8,970 nucleotides of DNA from an uncultured Clostridia bacterium (GTDB taxonomy: Bacteria; Bacillota; Clostridia; Oscillospirales; Oscillospiraceae). Each line of letters opens with the position of its first letter. The first letter of the stretch is position 1. The notes under the pieces were generated by a model that was not told the origin of the DNA, did not search any database, and saw only the letters and a list, made by a program, of their open reading frames with translations. Below are positions 1 to 5,867 of the stretch, in pieces. The translations under genes and the position numbers were made by a program. The stretch lies in NCBI GenBank assembly GCA_946187475.1, contig CAMHRJ010000070.1:1-8970 (forward strand). The letters run 5' to 3'.

Positions 1-23
1 GCGAAGTTTTGGCATCCCGTCAA

Positions 24-52
24 TTGACGGAGCGGGTCTTTATGCGTATAAT
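24..52 (+). promoter_or_regulatory. Sigma-A promoter of the left-edge RNA gene
   Basis: A -35 box TTGACG (24-29) and a perfect -10 box TATAAT (47-52) are separated by exactly 17 bp. This predicts transcription starting near 59, on the plus strand. The next strong signal downstream is an intrinsic terminator ending at 333, so promoter and terminator frame a single short transcript with no long reading frame in it. The box sequences and spacing are seen directly; activity is inferred. Confidence 0.8.
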
Positions 53-58
53 GAAATC

Positions 59-333
59 AGAAAGCAGGTGAGGGACACCAAAACCCCATAAAGCTTTCAT
101 TAAATAGAAGGTCATTCGAGTTCGACCAGGAGGTGGGTCCCATGTACAGAATAGACCGGCAGCGACAAGGGATCGCAACGCCGGAGATGGCGATTTGACG
201 CAGGTGGAATCTTACGAATGCGAGACCGCGAATGACAAAATCCAAGAAAGAGAGGTTTCAATGATGGAACCGATCATCCAGGCGTAGCCCCGTACTTCAG
301 AACAAGCGTGAAGTACGGGGCTATTGCTTTTTT
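59..333 (+). ncRNA. Free-standing structured non-coding RNA, family not identified
   Basis: A transcript of about 275 nt is defined by a strong promoter ending at 52 and a 14-bp terminator hairpin with a U-tract at 285-333. The interior is rich in possible helices: 72-75 with 138-141 stacked on 76-79 with 132-135; 110-113 with 124-127, closing a loop that contains TTCGAGTT; a nested hairpin 156-160/180-184 around 162-165/173-176; 199-202 with 219-222; and 254-259 with 266-271. No open frame longer than about 20 codons on the plus strand fits between promoter and terminator. I do not see the signatures of tmRNA (tag frame and tRNA-like end), RNase P (GAGGAAAGTCC-type core) or SRP RNA (GGAAGCAGC-type tetraloop domain). 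The size, own promoter and pseudoknot-like helices would suit a raiA-type RNA, but I cannot confirm that from memory. An alternative is an mRNA for an 18-codon peptide (142-198). Confidence 0.6.
285..333 (+). terminator. Intrinsic terminator of the left-edge RNA
   Basis: A perfect 14-bp stem (285-298 with 310-323, core GCCCCGTACTTC) closes an 11-nt loop and is followed by TTGCTTTTTT (324-333). On the minus strand the stem is not followed by a T-run, so it acts on plus-strand transcripts. It marks the 3' end of the RNA that begins near 59. Confidence 0.9.
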
Positions 334-342
334 AAAAATGAT

Positions 343-368
343 CACCCGCTGCCATTCGGCAGCGGGTG
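343..368. repeat. GC-rich perfect hairpin, possible minus-strand terminator
   Basis: CACCCGCTGCC (343-353) and GGCAGCGGGTG (358-368) form an 11-bp perfect stem with a 4-nt loop. Read on the minus strand it is followed, after a gap of about four bases, by a run of five T. It could therefore end transcripts of the minus-strand sulfhydrylase gene, about 300 nt past that gene's stop codon. No better terminator lies closer to that stop. Read on the plus strand it has no T-tract. It may equally be one more palindromic repeat in this repeat-rich spacer. Confidence 0.45.
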
Positions 369-404
369 TGGTGCTGATTGGAAGAATCAAATTGATATTC
401 GTAG

Positions 405-424
405 GGGCGATTCACGAATCGCCC
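405..424. repeat. Short palindromic intergenic repeat (GGGCGATTC type)
   Basis: GGGCGATTC (405-413) and GAATCGCCC (416-424) are perfect inverted copies separated by only two bases, preceded by CGTA. Short repeats of the form GTAGGGGCG-plus-inverted-arm are common between genes in gut Clostridia; that is recollection, not a search result. It lacks a T-tract on either side, which argues against a terminator. A copy count in the host genome would decide whether it is a dispersed repeat. Confidence 0.55.
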
Positions 425-455
425 GTGTGGAATCTTCCGCCGCACAAAAAGAGAA

Positions 456-624
456 TGTCATTGCGAACCAGCCCGCAGGCTGGTGTGGCAATCCGCATCC
501 CCCGGCGGCAGAGTAGAGACTCGCAATGCGTTGGTGCGGAACGGATTCGCCTGAATCATGCAAAACCAATCCATCGGTACTGCAAGGAACGGATTGCCAC
601 GTCGCTTCGCTCCTCGCAATGACA
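456..624. repeat. MITE-like palindromic element with TGTCATTGCGA termini
   Basis: The element of about 169 bp has 11-bp perfect terminal inverted repeats, TGTCATTGCGA (456-466) and TCGCAATGACA (614-624). A second, inner 11-bp inverted pair is GTGGCAATCCG (485-495) with CGGATTGCCAC (590-600). The left arm contains its own hairpin ACCAGCC-CGCA-GGCTGGT (467-484), and the middle contains a small hairpin GATTC-GCCT-GAATC (544-557). Sequences beginning GTCATTGCGAGGAGCGAAGC are known as dispersed, non-coding palindromic repeats in many bacteria, and the right arm here is the reverse complement of that form. There is no transposase inside, so it would depend on an enzyme encoded elsewhere. No obvious target-site duplication flanks it. 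It sits between the RNA gene and the 3' end of the sulfhydrylase gene and does not disrupt either. Confidence 0.75.
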
Positions 625-673
625 CCTTATTTTAGATTCCGCGCGAAATCCATCTCAGCGCTAAAAATCTTAT

Positions 674-1963
674 TTACCCTTCGACGCATTCCAGCGCCTG
701 GGCCAGATCTGCGATCAGGTCTTCCTTGCGCTCCAGACCGCAGGAGATGCGCACCAGACCTGCGGGGATGCCTGCGGCGATCAGCTGCTCGTCGGTCATC
801 TGCCGGTGGGTGGAGGTGGCCGGATTCAGGCAGCAGGTGCGGGCGTCGGCCACGTGGGTCTCGATGGCGGCCAGCTTCAGCTGCTTCATGAAGGCCTCCG
901 CCGCCTTGCGGCCGCCCTTGAGCTCGAAGCTCACCACGCCGCAGGAGCCCTGGGGCAGGTATTTCTGCGCCCGCGCGTAATAAGGGTCGTCCGGCAGACC
1001 GCAGTAGCTCACGCGGGCTACCTTCGGGTGGTCGTGGAGGAACTCCGCCACGGCCTGTCCGTTTTCACAGTGCCGGGCCATGCGCACGTGGAGGCTCTCC
1101 AGGCCCAGATTCAGATAGAAGGCGTTCTGGGCGGACTGGACGCTGCCCAGGTCCCGCATGAGCTGGGAGGTGCACTTGGTGATGAAGGCGCCCTCCTTGC
1201 CGAACTTCTCCGCGTAGACGATGCCGTGGTAGCTCTCGTCCGGCGTGCAGAGGCCCGGGAACTTGTCCGCGTGGGCCATCCAGTCGAACTTGCCGCCGTC
1301 CACGATCGCGCCGCCCACCGCCGCGCCGTGGCCGTCCATGTATTTCGTGGTGGAGTGGGTGACGATGTCCGCACCCCACTGGAAGGGCCGGCAGTTCACG
1401 GGGGTGGCAAAGGTGTTGTCCACGATCAGCGGCACGCCGTGGGCATGGGCGCACTTGGCGAAGCGCTCGATGTCCAGCACGGTGAGGGCCGGGTTCGCGA
1501 TGGTCTCGCCGAAGACGGCCTTGGTGTTGGGCCGGAAGGCGGCGTTCAGCTCCTCCTCGGTGCAGTCCGGGGAGACGAAGGTGGCCTCGATGCCCATCTT
1601 CGCCATGGTGGTGAGGATCAGGTTGAAGGTGCCGCCGTAGATGCTGGAGGAGGCCACGATGTGATCGCCGCAGCTGCAGATGTTGAACAGGGCGAAGAAG
1701 TTCGCCGCCTGGCCGGAGCTGGTCAGCATGGCGGCGGTGCCGCCCTCCAGCTGGCAGAGCTTGGCCGCCACCGTGTCGCAGGTGGGGTTCTGGAGCCGGC
1801 TGTAGAAATAGCCGCTGGCCTCCAGATCGAAGAGCTTGCCCATGTCCTCGCTGGTGTCATATTTGAAGGTGGTGGACTGGATGATGGGGATCTGCCGGGG
1901 CTCGCCGTTGCCGGGGGTGTAGCCGCCCTGGACGCAGATGGTGTCGATGTGTTTGTCGCGCAT
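674..1963 (-). CDS. metY: O-acetylhomoserine sulfhydrylase-like PLP enzyme (Cys/Met metabolism family)
   Basis: This 429-residue protein belongs to the fold-type I PLP enzymes of the Cys/Met metabolism family. The expected reaction is O-acetyl-L-homoserine plus sulfide giving L-homocysteine and acetate, in the cytoplasm, on the way to methionine. Visible signatures are YFYSRLQNP (52-60, the Tyr and Arg that bind the cofactor phosphate of the neighbouring subunit), SSGQAA (82-87), VDNTFATP (181-188, with Asp182 facing the pyridine nitrogen) and HSTTKYMDGH (203-212) with the Schiff-base Lys207. The length of about 430 and the HSTTKYxDGHG form favour the sulfhydrylase branch over the shorter cystathionine synthases and lyases (about 380-400). 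The substrate cannot be proven from sequence alone, and a methionine gamma-lyase-like activity is the main alternative. The start is secure: AGGAGG lies six bases upstream (1970-1975), and a 17-bp-spaced promoter precedes it. The leader is only about 30 nt, with no room for a SAM riboswitch or T-box. Confidence 0.93.
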   Translation of the reverse strand: MRDKHIDTICVQGGYTPGNGEPRQIPIIQSTTFKYDTSEDMGKLFDLEASGYFYSRLQNPTCDTVAAKLCQLEGGTAAMLTSSGQAANFFALFNICSCGDHIVASSSIYGGTFNLILTTMAKMGIEATFVSPDCTEEELNAAFRPNTKAVFGETIANPALTVLDIERFAKCAHAHGVPLIVDNTFATPVNCRPFQWGADIVTHSTTKYMDGHGAAVGGAIVDGGKFDWMAHADKFPGLCTPDESYHGIVYAEKFGKEGAFITKCTSQLMRDLGSVQSAQNAFYLNLGLESLHVRMARHCENGQAVAEFLHDHPKVARVSYCGLPDDPYYARAQKYLPQGSCGVVSFELKGGRKAAEAFMKQLKLAAIETHVADARTCCLNPATSTHRQMTDEQLIAAGIPAGLVRISCGLERKEDLIADLAQALECVEG

Positions 1964-1998
1964 GTTGGGCCTCCTGTTGGTATAAAATTAACGCAACC

Positions 1999-2027
1999 AT
2001 TATATTCCAAACAATCACCCGCGTCAA
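1999..2027 (-). promoter_or_regulatory. Sigma-A promoter of the metY-like gene
   Basis: Read on the minus strand, TTGACG (2027-2022) and TATAAT (2004-1999) are 17 bp apart. Transcription should begin near 1992, giving a leader of about 29 nt to the ATG at 1963. The -35 box lies only 14 bp from the -35 box of the divergent MATE gene promoter. Confidence 0.85.
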
Positions 2028-2041
2028 CCGCATCTGTGGGG

Positions 2042-2070
2042 TGGACAGGGGGTGCGGGGTGTGTTATAAT
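2042..2070 (+). promoter_or_regulatory. Sigma-A promoter of the MATE transporter gene
   Basis: TGGACA (2042-2047, one mismatch to consensus) and TATAAT (2065-2070) are 17 bp apart. The predicted start near 2077 lies downstream of an in-frame ATG at 2041, so that ATG cannot be the translation start and the ATG at 2107 is preferred. Confidence 0.82.
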
Positions 2071-2106
2071 CCGCTCATATCGTTTGGAAATGGATTGAAT
2101 CTCAAG

Positions 2107-3498
2107 ATGAAACAGCATAAATATTTCGGTGACCGGGCCTTTTATCGCCGGGTGTTCGCGGTGATGATTCCGGTGCTGATCCAGCAGGTGATCACGAACT
2201 TCGTGAGCCTGCTGGACAACCTCATGGTGGGCCAGATCGGCACCGAGCCCATGAGCGGCGTCGCCATCGTGAACCAGCTGACCTTCGTGTTCGCCCTGTG
2301 CATCTTCGGCGGTCTCGCCGGGCCGGGCATCTTCACGGCCCAGTACTACGGCAGCGGCGATGACGAGGGCGTGCGCCACACCTTCCGGGTGAAATGGTGG
2401 GTGGCGGTGGTCTCGGTGGCCCTCTTTACGATGGTCTTTCTCTTTCGCGGCAGCAGCCTGATCCAGCTGTTCCTCCACGAGGGCGAAGCCGGTCTGGACC
2501 TGAATGCCACGCTCCGCTTCGGCGAGGGCTATCTCCGGGTGATGCTGCTGCAGCTGCTGCCCTTCGCCGTGGTGCAGATCTACGCCAGCACCCTGCGCGA
2601 AACCGGGGAGACCGTGGTGCCCATGACGGCGGGACTCATCGCCGTGGGCGTGAATCTGGTGTTCAACTACATCCTGATCTTCGGCAAGCTCGGCGCGCCG
2701 GTGCTGGGTGTGGAGGGCGCTGCCATTGCTACAGTGCTGGCCCGGCTGACCGAGTGCGCCATCGTGATCGTCTGGACTCACCGGCACAAGGAGAAGTGCA
2801 GCTTCATCGCGGGCGTCTACCGCACCCTGCGGGTGCCGGCGGCGCTGGTGGGCCGCATTGCCAAGATGGGTCTGCCCCTGCTGGTAAACGAGGTGCTCTG
2901 GTCCTCGGGCATGACCATGCTGAACCAGTGCTACTCCCTGCGGGGCCTGGAGGTCATCTCCGCGCTGAACATCTCCAGCACCATCTCGAACCTGTTCTTC
3001 TGCGCCTTCTTCGCCATGGGCACCACGGTGTCCATCATGATCGGCCAGCTGCTGGGCGCCGGGAAGCTGGAGCAGGCGGTGCGGGAGGACCGGTGGCTGA
3101 TCACCTTCTCCGTGCTGCTGTGCACCGTGGTGGGCGCGGTCATGGCCGTCATTGCCCCGCTGGTGCCGGAGCTCTACAACACCACCGCGCCGGTGAAGCG
3201 TCTGGCGGCGGAATTCCTGCTGGTCAGCGCGGCGCTCATGCCCCTGAACGCCTTCACCAACGCCAGCTACTTCACCCTCCGCTCCGGCGGCAAGACCCTC
3301 ATCACCTTCCTGTTTGACAGCGCCTTCGTCTGGGGCGTCTGCGTGCCTACGGCCTTCATCCTCTCCCGCTATACGGTCCTGGCCATCCTGCCCATGTACA
3401 TGATGGTCCAGGGACTGGAGATCATCAAATGCATCGTGGGCTACCTCCTTGTGAAAAGCCGCCGATGGGTCAACAACCTCACCGCGGCAGCCCAATAA
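2107..3498 (+). CDS. MATE family efflux transporter
   Basis: This is a 463-residue polytopic inner-membrane protein, the normal size for MATE transporters (about 450, twelve helices), which expel drugs or metabolites in exchange for Na+ or H+. The first half shows LLDNLMVGQIG (35-45), RETGETVVPM (164-173), NLVFNYILIFG (183-193) and GVEGAAIATVLAR (201-213), which match the family's conserved blocks after helices 1, 4, 5 and 6. Hydrophobic segments continue through the second half. An ATG 22 codons upstream at 2041 is in frame, but it lies 5' of the predicted transcript start and its extension is not hydrophobic, so 2107 is chosen. Only a weak Shine-Dalgarno match (GGA at 2092-2094) precedes this start. 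The gene is monocistronic: it has its own promoter and a terminator beginning at its stop codon. The substrate cannot be told from sequence. Confidence 0.92.
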   Translation: MKQHKYFGDRAFYRRVFAVMIPVLIQQVITNFVSLLDNLMVGQIGTEPMSGVAIVNQLTFVFALCIFGGLAGPGIFTAQYYGSGDDEGVRHTFRVKWWVAVVSVALFTMVFLFRGSSLIQLFLHEGEAGLDLNATLRFGEGYLRVMLLQLLPFAVVQIYASTLRETGETVVPMTAGLIAVGVNLVFNYILIFGKLGAPVLGVEGAAIATVLARLTECAIVIVWTHRHKEKCSFIAGVYRTLRVPAALVGRIAKMGLPLLVNEVLWSSGMTMLNQCYSLRGLEVISALNISSTISNLFFCAFFAMGTTVSIMIGQLLGAGKLEQAVREDRWLITFSVLLCTVVGAVMAVIAPLVPELYNTTAPVKRLAAEFLLVSAALMPLNAFTNASYFTLRSGGKTLITFLFDSAFVWGVCVPTAFILSRYTVLAILPMYMMVQGLEIIKCIVGYLLVKSRRWVNNLTAAAQ

Positions 3499-3531
3499 AA
3501 AATGCCCTTCCCGCTTGGGAAGGGCATTTTT
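3498..3531. terminator. Bidirectional intrinsic terminator between convergent genes
   Basis: A 15-bp perfect stem (3498-3512 with 3517-3531, core GCCCTTCCC/GGGAAGGGC) closes the 4-nt loop GCTT. It has A-runs on its left and T-runs on its right, so it gives a U-tract in both directions. It serves the plus-strand MATE gene, whose stop codon it overlaps, and the minus-strand hydrolase gene that ends at 3542. Confidence 0.92.
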
Positions 3532-3541
3532 GCAATTTCGA

Positions 3542-4522
3542 TCAGAGAGCTGCCAGTTCCTCTTCGGACAGGCGGGCGGCCTTGGGCGTTTCGTCGCCCA
3601 GGACGCGGTTGATGTACCGGCGGACGCAGGCTTCATAGCGCTCCGGCTCAAAGAGAATGCTCATGCCGTGGCCGGCCCGGGCAAAGAGGTGCAGCTCGAT
3701 CTGCTCCCGGTTGGCGTCGTGGATCTCCTCGCTCATGTAGCAGGGAACGTAGTAATCCGACTCCCCGTGGAACAGCAGAATCTGCAGCCGGGTGTGCTTC
3801 ACGGATTCCACGGCGCTGGGGCCGAAGAGGGAGAAACCGCCGTAGATCCGGGCGGCCGCCTCCGTCAGCAGCGTGGCAAGGCGAGGCGTCAGGTGCATGT
3901 TCAGAGCCGTCTGGAACACGATCTCTCTGGGGCTGGAGAAGGGACAGTCGGCAATGATGCCGCGGACGTTGTCCGGCAGGGCGAAGTCCGAAGCCATGAG
4001 CACCGTGCTGGCGCCCATGGAGACACCCGCCAGCAGCACCGGCAGATCCGGCCCGAAGCGAAGGCGGACATATTCCGTCCAGTCCAGACAGTCAAAGCGC
4101 TCCTTCACGCCCAGGGTGGTGGTGTTGCTCTCGCTCCGGCAGTGGCCGCGCTGCTCCACCAGCAGGAGGTTGAAGCCCAGTCGGCGCATGATCGGGATGA
4201 AGCCGGAAAAGTCCCGGTTCGGCGTGCCGCGATACCCGTGGAAGCAGAGGCACAGCGGCGCGCCCGGGCGGAATTCCATGTAGCGGCCCCGCAGGACGAA
4301 ATCGTCCCGGGAGAGGATCTCCACGGTCTCGTAGGGAATCTCCAGCGCCGCGTCGATCAGCTCGAGAATCTGGGTGCGCCGGGCGTTGCGCAGGGCGGAC
4401 TTCGCCAGCTGGCGGTCGTCGTTCTGCGTCCGGTTCGGCGTATAGAAGCAGGACATATAGACGGCAAAGGTCGCGGAGAAAAATAAACAGAGCAGAATCA
4501 GGATCAAACCCAGCCAGATCAC
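3542..4522 (-). CDS. Membrane-anchored alpha/beta hydrolase
   Basis: The 326-residue protein begins with one hydrophobic segment (about residues 2-24), then a charged linker and an alpha/beta-hydrolase fold. The catalytic set is visible in the usual order: oxyanion-hole HGY (95-97), nucleophile elbow GVSMGAS with Ser168, acid Asp256 in HGESDYYVP, and His285 in AGHGMS. The family covers esterases, lipases, peptidases and acyltransferases; the substrate is not predictable. The N-terminal anchor suggests work at the membrane. Two GTG codons compete for the start. The one at 4531 touches the AAAGGGG purine run with no spacing, while the one at 4522 sits 8 bases after it, so 4522 is preferred. If 4531 is used the protein gains three residues. 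It has its own promoter (4565-4593) and a shared terminator at 3498-3531, so it is probably a single-gene unit. Confidence 0.88.
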   Translation of the reverse strand: MIWLGLILILLCLFFSATFAVYMSCFYTPNRTQNDDRQLAKSALRNARRTQILELIDAALEIPYETVEILSRDDFVLRGRYMEFRPGAPLCLCFHGYRGTPNRDFSGFIPIMRRLGFNLLLVEQRGHCRSESNTTTLGVKERFDCLDWTEYVRLRFGPDLPVLLAGVSMGASTVLMASDFALPDNVRGIIADCPFSSPREIVFQTALNMHLTPRLATLLTEAAARIYGGFSLFGPSAVESVKHTRLQILLFHGESDYYVPCYMSEEIHDANREQIELHLFARAGHGMSILFEPERYEACVRRYINRVLGDETPKAARLSEEELAAL

Positions 4523-4564
4523 GCACGGCACCCCCTTTCGATATTGGATACAGTAGCACCGTAC

Positions 4565-4593
4565 ATTTTACTCGAAATGTGGGACGGAATCAA
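4565..4593 (-). promoter_or_regulatory. Sigma-A promoter of the hydrolase gene
   Basis: On the minus strand TTGATT (4593-4588) and TAAAAT (4570-4565) are 17 bp apart, in an AT-rich spacer just upstream of the hydrolase. The predicted start is near 4558, leaving a leader of about 35 nt. Confidence 0.72.
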
Positions 4594-4694
4594 TAGGAGA
4601 ATAACAAAAAATTAAAAAATATTAAGAAAACCAGATTGGATTGCAAAGTAATCGGACAGCGCGTTCATTATCTTCGTTTGCGGTCCAAAAACGC

Positions 4695-4726
4695 ATCCCG
4701 CGGGGCAGAAGGTCCCGCGGGATTTT
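4695..4726. terminator. GC-rich hairpin with T-runs on both sides, probable terminator
   Basis: ATCCCGCGGG (4695-4704) and CCCGCGGGAT (4714-4723) form a perfect 10-bp stem with a 9-nt loop. On the plus strand it runs directly into TTTT. On the minus strand it is followed by GCG and five T. Only minus-strand genes are near, so the likely job is to stop transcripts of the SLH protein gene (stop at 4916) before they reach the hydrolase promoter. It lies about 190 nt past that stop codon, with a repeat element between them. Confidence 0.7.
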
Positions 4727-4729
4727 GGG

Positions 4730-4901
4730 AAATTGGGAGTTTATAAACCAGTGTGGAGTTAGGAGTTTGGAGTTAGGAGTTTAAAAGTGTTTGCTTCGCA
4801 AACGATTGAAAAAGCGCATTTTTGAATGATCGCCGCAGGCGATTCCTTTCAACTCCACACTCCACTCTTCACACTCCACACTGCTCGCTAAATTCCAATT
4901 T
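4730..4901. repeat. MITE-like palindromic repeat with CAGTGTGGAGT termini
   Basis: The core has 11-bp perfect inverted termini, CAGTGTGGAGT (4749-4759) and ACTCCACACTG (4873-4883). Outside these lies a further pair, AAATTGG (4730-4736) and CCAATTT (4895-4901). The left arm holds two tandem copies of the 14-mer TGGAGTTAGGAGTT (4754-4767 and 4768-4781). The right arm holds two copies of ACTCCACACT (4852-4861 and 4873-4882). The middle has two small hairpins, GTTTGC-TTC-GCAAAC (4789-4803) and ATCGCC-GCA-GGCGAT (4829-4843). It has no coding capacity. The layout resembles the element at 456-624, but the sequence is different, so it is a second repeat family. It lies between the SLH gene and that gene's probable terminator. 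Confidence 0.72.
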
Positions 4902-4915
4902 GAATCCGCTATGCC

Positions 4916-5815
4916 TTACCCCCGGCTCTGGAACACGTCATACAGCAGCTGGGCGCAGTCGGCTCTGGTGATGGCGGCGGAGGCCCCTGACGGGTCGGCG
5001 TAGAGACTGCAGTTGCCCAGATTCGCCACGGCCTGGGCTGCCCAGGCAGGGACTGCCTCGCTGATGGCTGCCGCCGGGGCGGGGGAGAGCATCCGGTCCA
5101 GGATCACGGCGCACTCGGCCCGGGTGATGGGCCGGTCGGCGGAAAAGACCATCTTCTCTCCGTCGGAATAGCCGCTGACCGCGCCAGTCATTCGGGCGGT
5201 AGAGACGTAGCCCTTGGCCCAGGCGGGGATGGCCGCGTCATCGCCGAAGCCCGTGGTCATGACGCCCTGGAGCACCGGCTCGCCGGAGAGGGTCTCCGCC
5301 AGGGCCAGAAACTCGCTGCGGCTCACCGCGGCCTCGGGGCAGAAGTGGTAGCCGCCGGCCACCTGCGCGCCCACATAGGCGCCCTGCTCCGCCAGCCAGA
5401 CCGCCGCCCGGGCGGCGGAATCGCCCTGCATGTCGTCATACTGCACGCCGGACTTCTGCCGGCGGATGCGGATGGTCACGGTGGCCTCCGGGGACTCGTT
5501 GCCCGCCTCGTCGATGGCCTTGTAGCCGAAATAATCCTTGCCGCCCTTGCCCTGGGCAGGGGTGTAGACAAAGCTGCCGTCGGCCTCCACGGTGACGGTG
5601 CCCTTCATGGGCTCGGTAGTGAGGGCATAGGTCAGCGCGTCCCCGTCCGGGTCCTCGGCCTGGAGCTGGCCCGGGGCGGAGGTGCCGCGATAGGTCTCCA
5701 GCTCCAGCCGGGCGGCGGTGGGGCAGTGGGCGGGATCGTACTCCGCTGCAAAGACGCTCAGCGCCGTGAGACACAGACTCAGCGCCAGGGCGAAAGAGAA
5801 CAGTTTCTGCTTCAT
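4916..5815 (-). CDS. Secreted cadherin-like domain protein with SLH repeats
   Basis: The 299-residue protein starts with a signal peptide (basic MKQK, hydrophobic core to about residue 22, likely cut after VFA at 21-23). Residues about 32-117 form one cadherin/Ig-like bacterial domain: EDPDGDALTYAL (54-65), DGSFVYTPA (79-87) and DYFGYKAIDEAGNES (94-108) are typical of calcium-binding adhesin repeats. The rest holds three degenerate S-layer-homology repeats, about 126-176, 190-243 and 256-296, recognisable by SRSEFLAL (165-172), TRAECAVIL (231-239) and TRADCAQLL (283-291). SLH repeats tether proteins to pyruvylated secondary cell-wall polymers, so a cell-surface location is expected. The role could be adhesion or an accessory cell-wall protein. 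A GGAGG ribosome site lies 8 bases before the ATG but is buried in the terminator hairpin of the upstream gene. I see no promoter of its own. Confidence 0.87.
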   Translation of the reverse strand: MKQKLFSFALALSLCLTALSVFAAEYDPAHCPTAARLELETYRGTSAPGQLQAEDPDGDALTYALTTEPMKGTVTVEADGSFVYTPAQGKGGKDYFGYKAIDEAGNESPEATVTIRIRRQKSGVQYDDMQGDSAARAAVWLAEQGAYVGAQVAGGYHFCPEAAVSRSEFLALAETLSGEPVLQGVMTTGFGDDAAIPAWAKGYVSTARMTGAVSGYSDGEKMVFSADRPITRAECAVILDRMLSPAPAAAISEAVPAWAAQAVANLGNCSLYADPSGASAAITRADCAQLLYDVFQSRG

Positions 5816-5817
5816 AG

Positions 5818-5859
5818 AAAAAACCTCCGTACAGACGTTGTGGTTAGTCTGTACGGAGG
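5818..5859 (-). terminator. Terminator hairpin containing the ribosome site of the next gene
   Basis: CCTCCGTACAGAC (5824-5836) and GTCTGTACGGAGG (5847-5859) make a perfect 13-bp stem with a 10-nt loop. On the minus strand it begins 8 nt after the stop of the symporter gene and is followed directly by six T (5823-5818), the form of an intrinsic terminator. The last five stem bases on that strand are GGAGG, which is also the only Shine-Dalgarno of the SLH protein gene, 8 nt before its ATG at 5815. Termination, or simply folding, would therefore suppress the downstream gene. Confidence 0.85.
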
Positions 5860-5867
5860 ATCGGTTT

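Noticed and set aside
110..127. T-arm-like hairpin (GGTC, loop with TTCGAG, GACC) as a tRNA or tmRNA end
   Set aside because: No acceptor stem, anticodon arm or CCA-type 3' end can be formed around it, and no tmRNA tag frame is present.
308..622. 104-codon open frame over the repeats right of the RNA gene
   Set aside because: It starts inside the terminator and is made of the palindromic repeats; no ribosome site and no recognisable domain.
1964..1992. SAM riboswitch or T-box upstream of the metY-like gene
   Set aside because: The predicted leader is only about 29 nt, too short for either element.
806..2098. 430-codon open frame on the plus strand opposite the metY-like gene
   Set aside because: It is a shadow of a GC-rich gene: its translation is low-complexity (rich in Gly, Ala, His and Val), has no domain and no ribosome site, while the minus-strand frame shows all PLP-enzyme motifs.
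1723..3651. 642-codon open frame on the minus strand opposite the MATE gene
   Set aside because: It runs across two promoters, a terminator and parts of three genes, with a His/Gly/Gln-rich translation typical of antisense to a GC-rich gene.
4754..4781. Two tandem 14-bp copies considered as a CRISPR or satellite array
   Set aside because: Only two directly adjoining copies without spacers, and they belong to one arm of a palindromic element.
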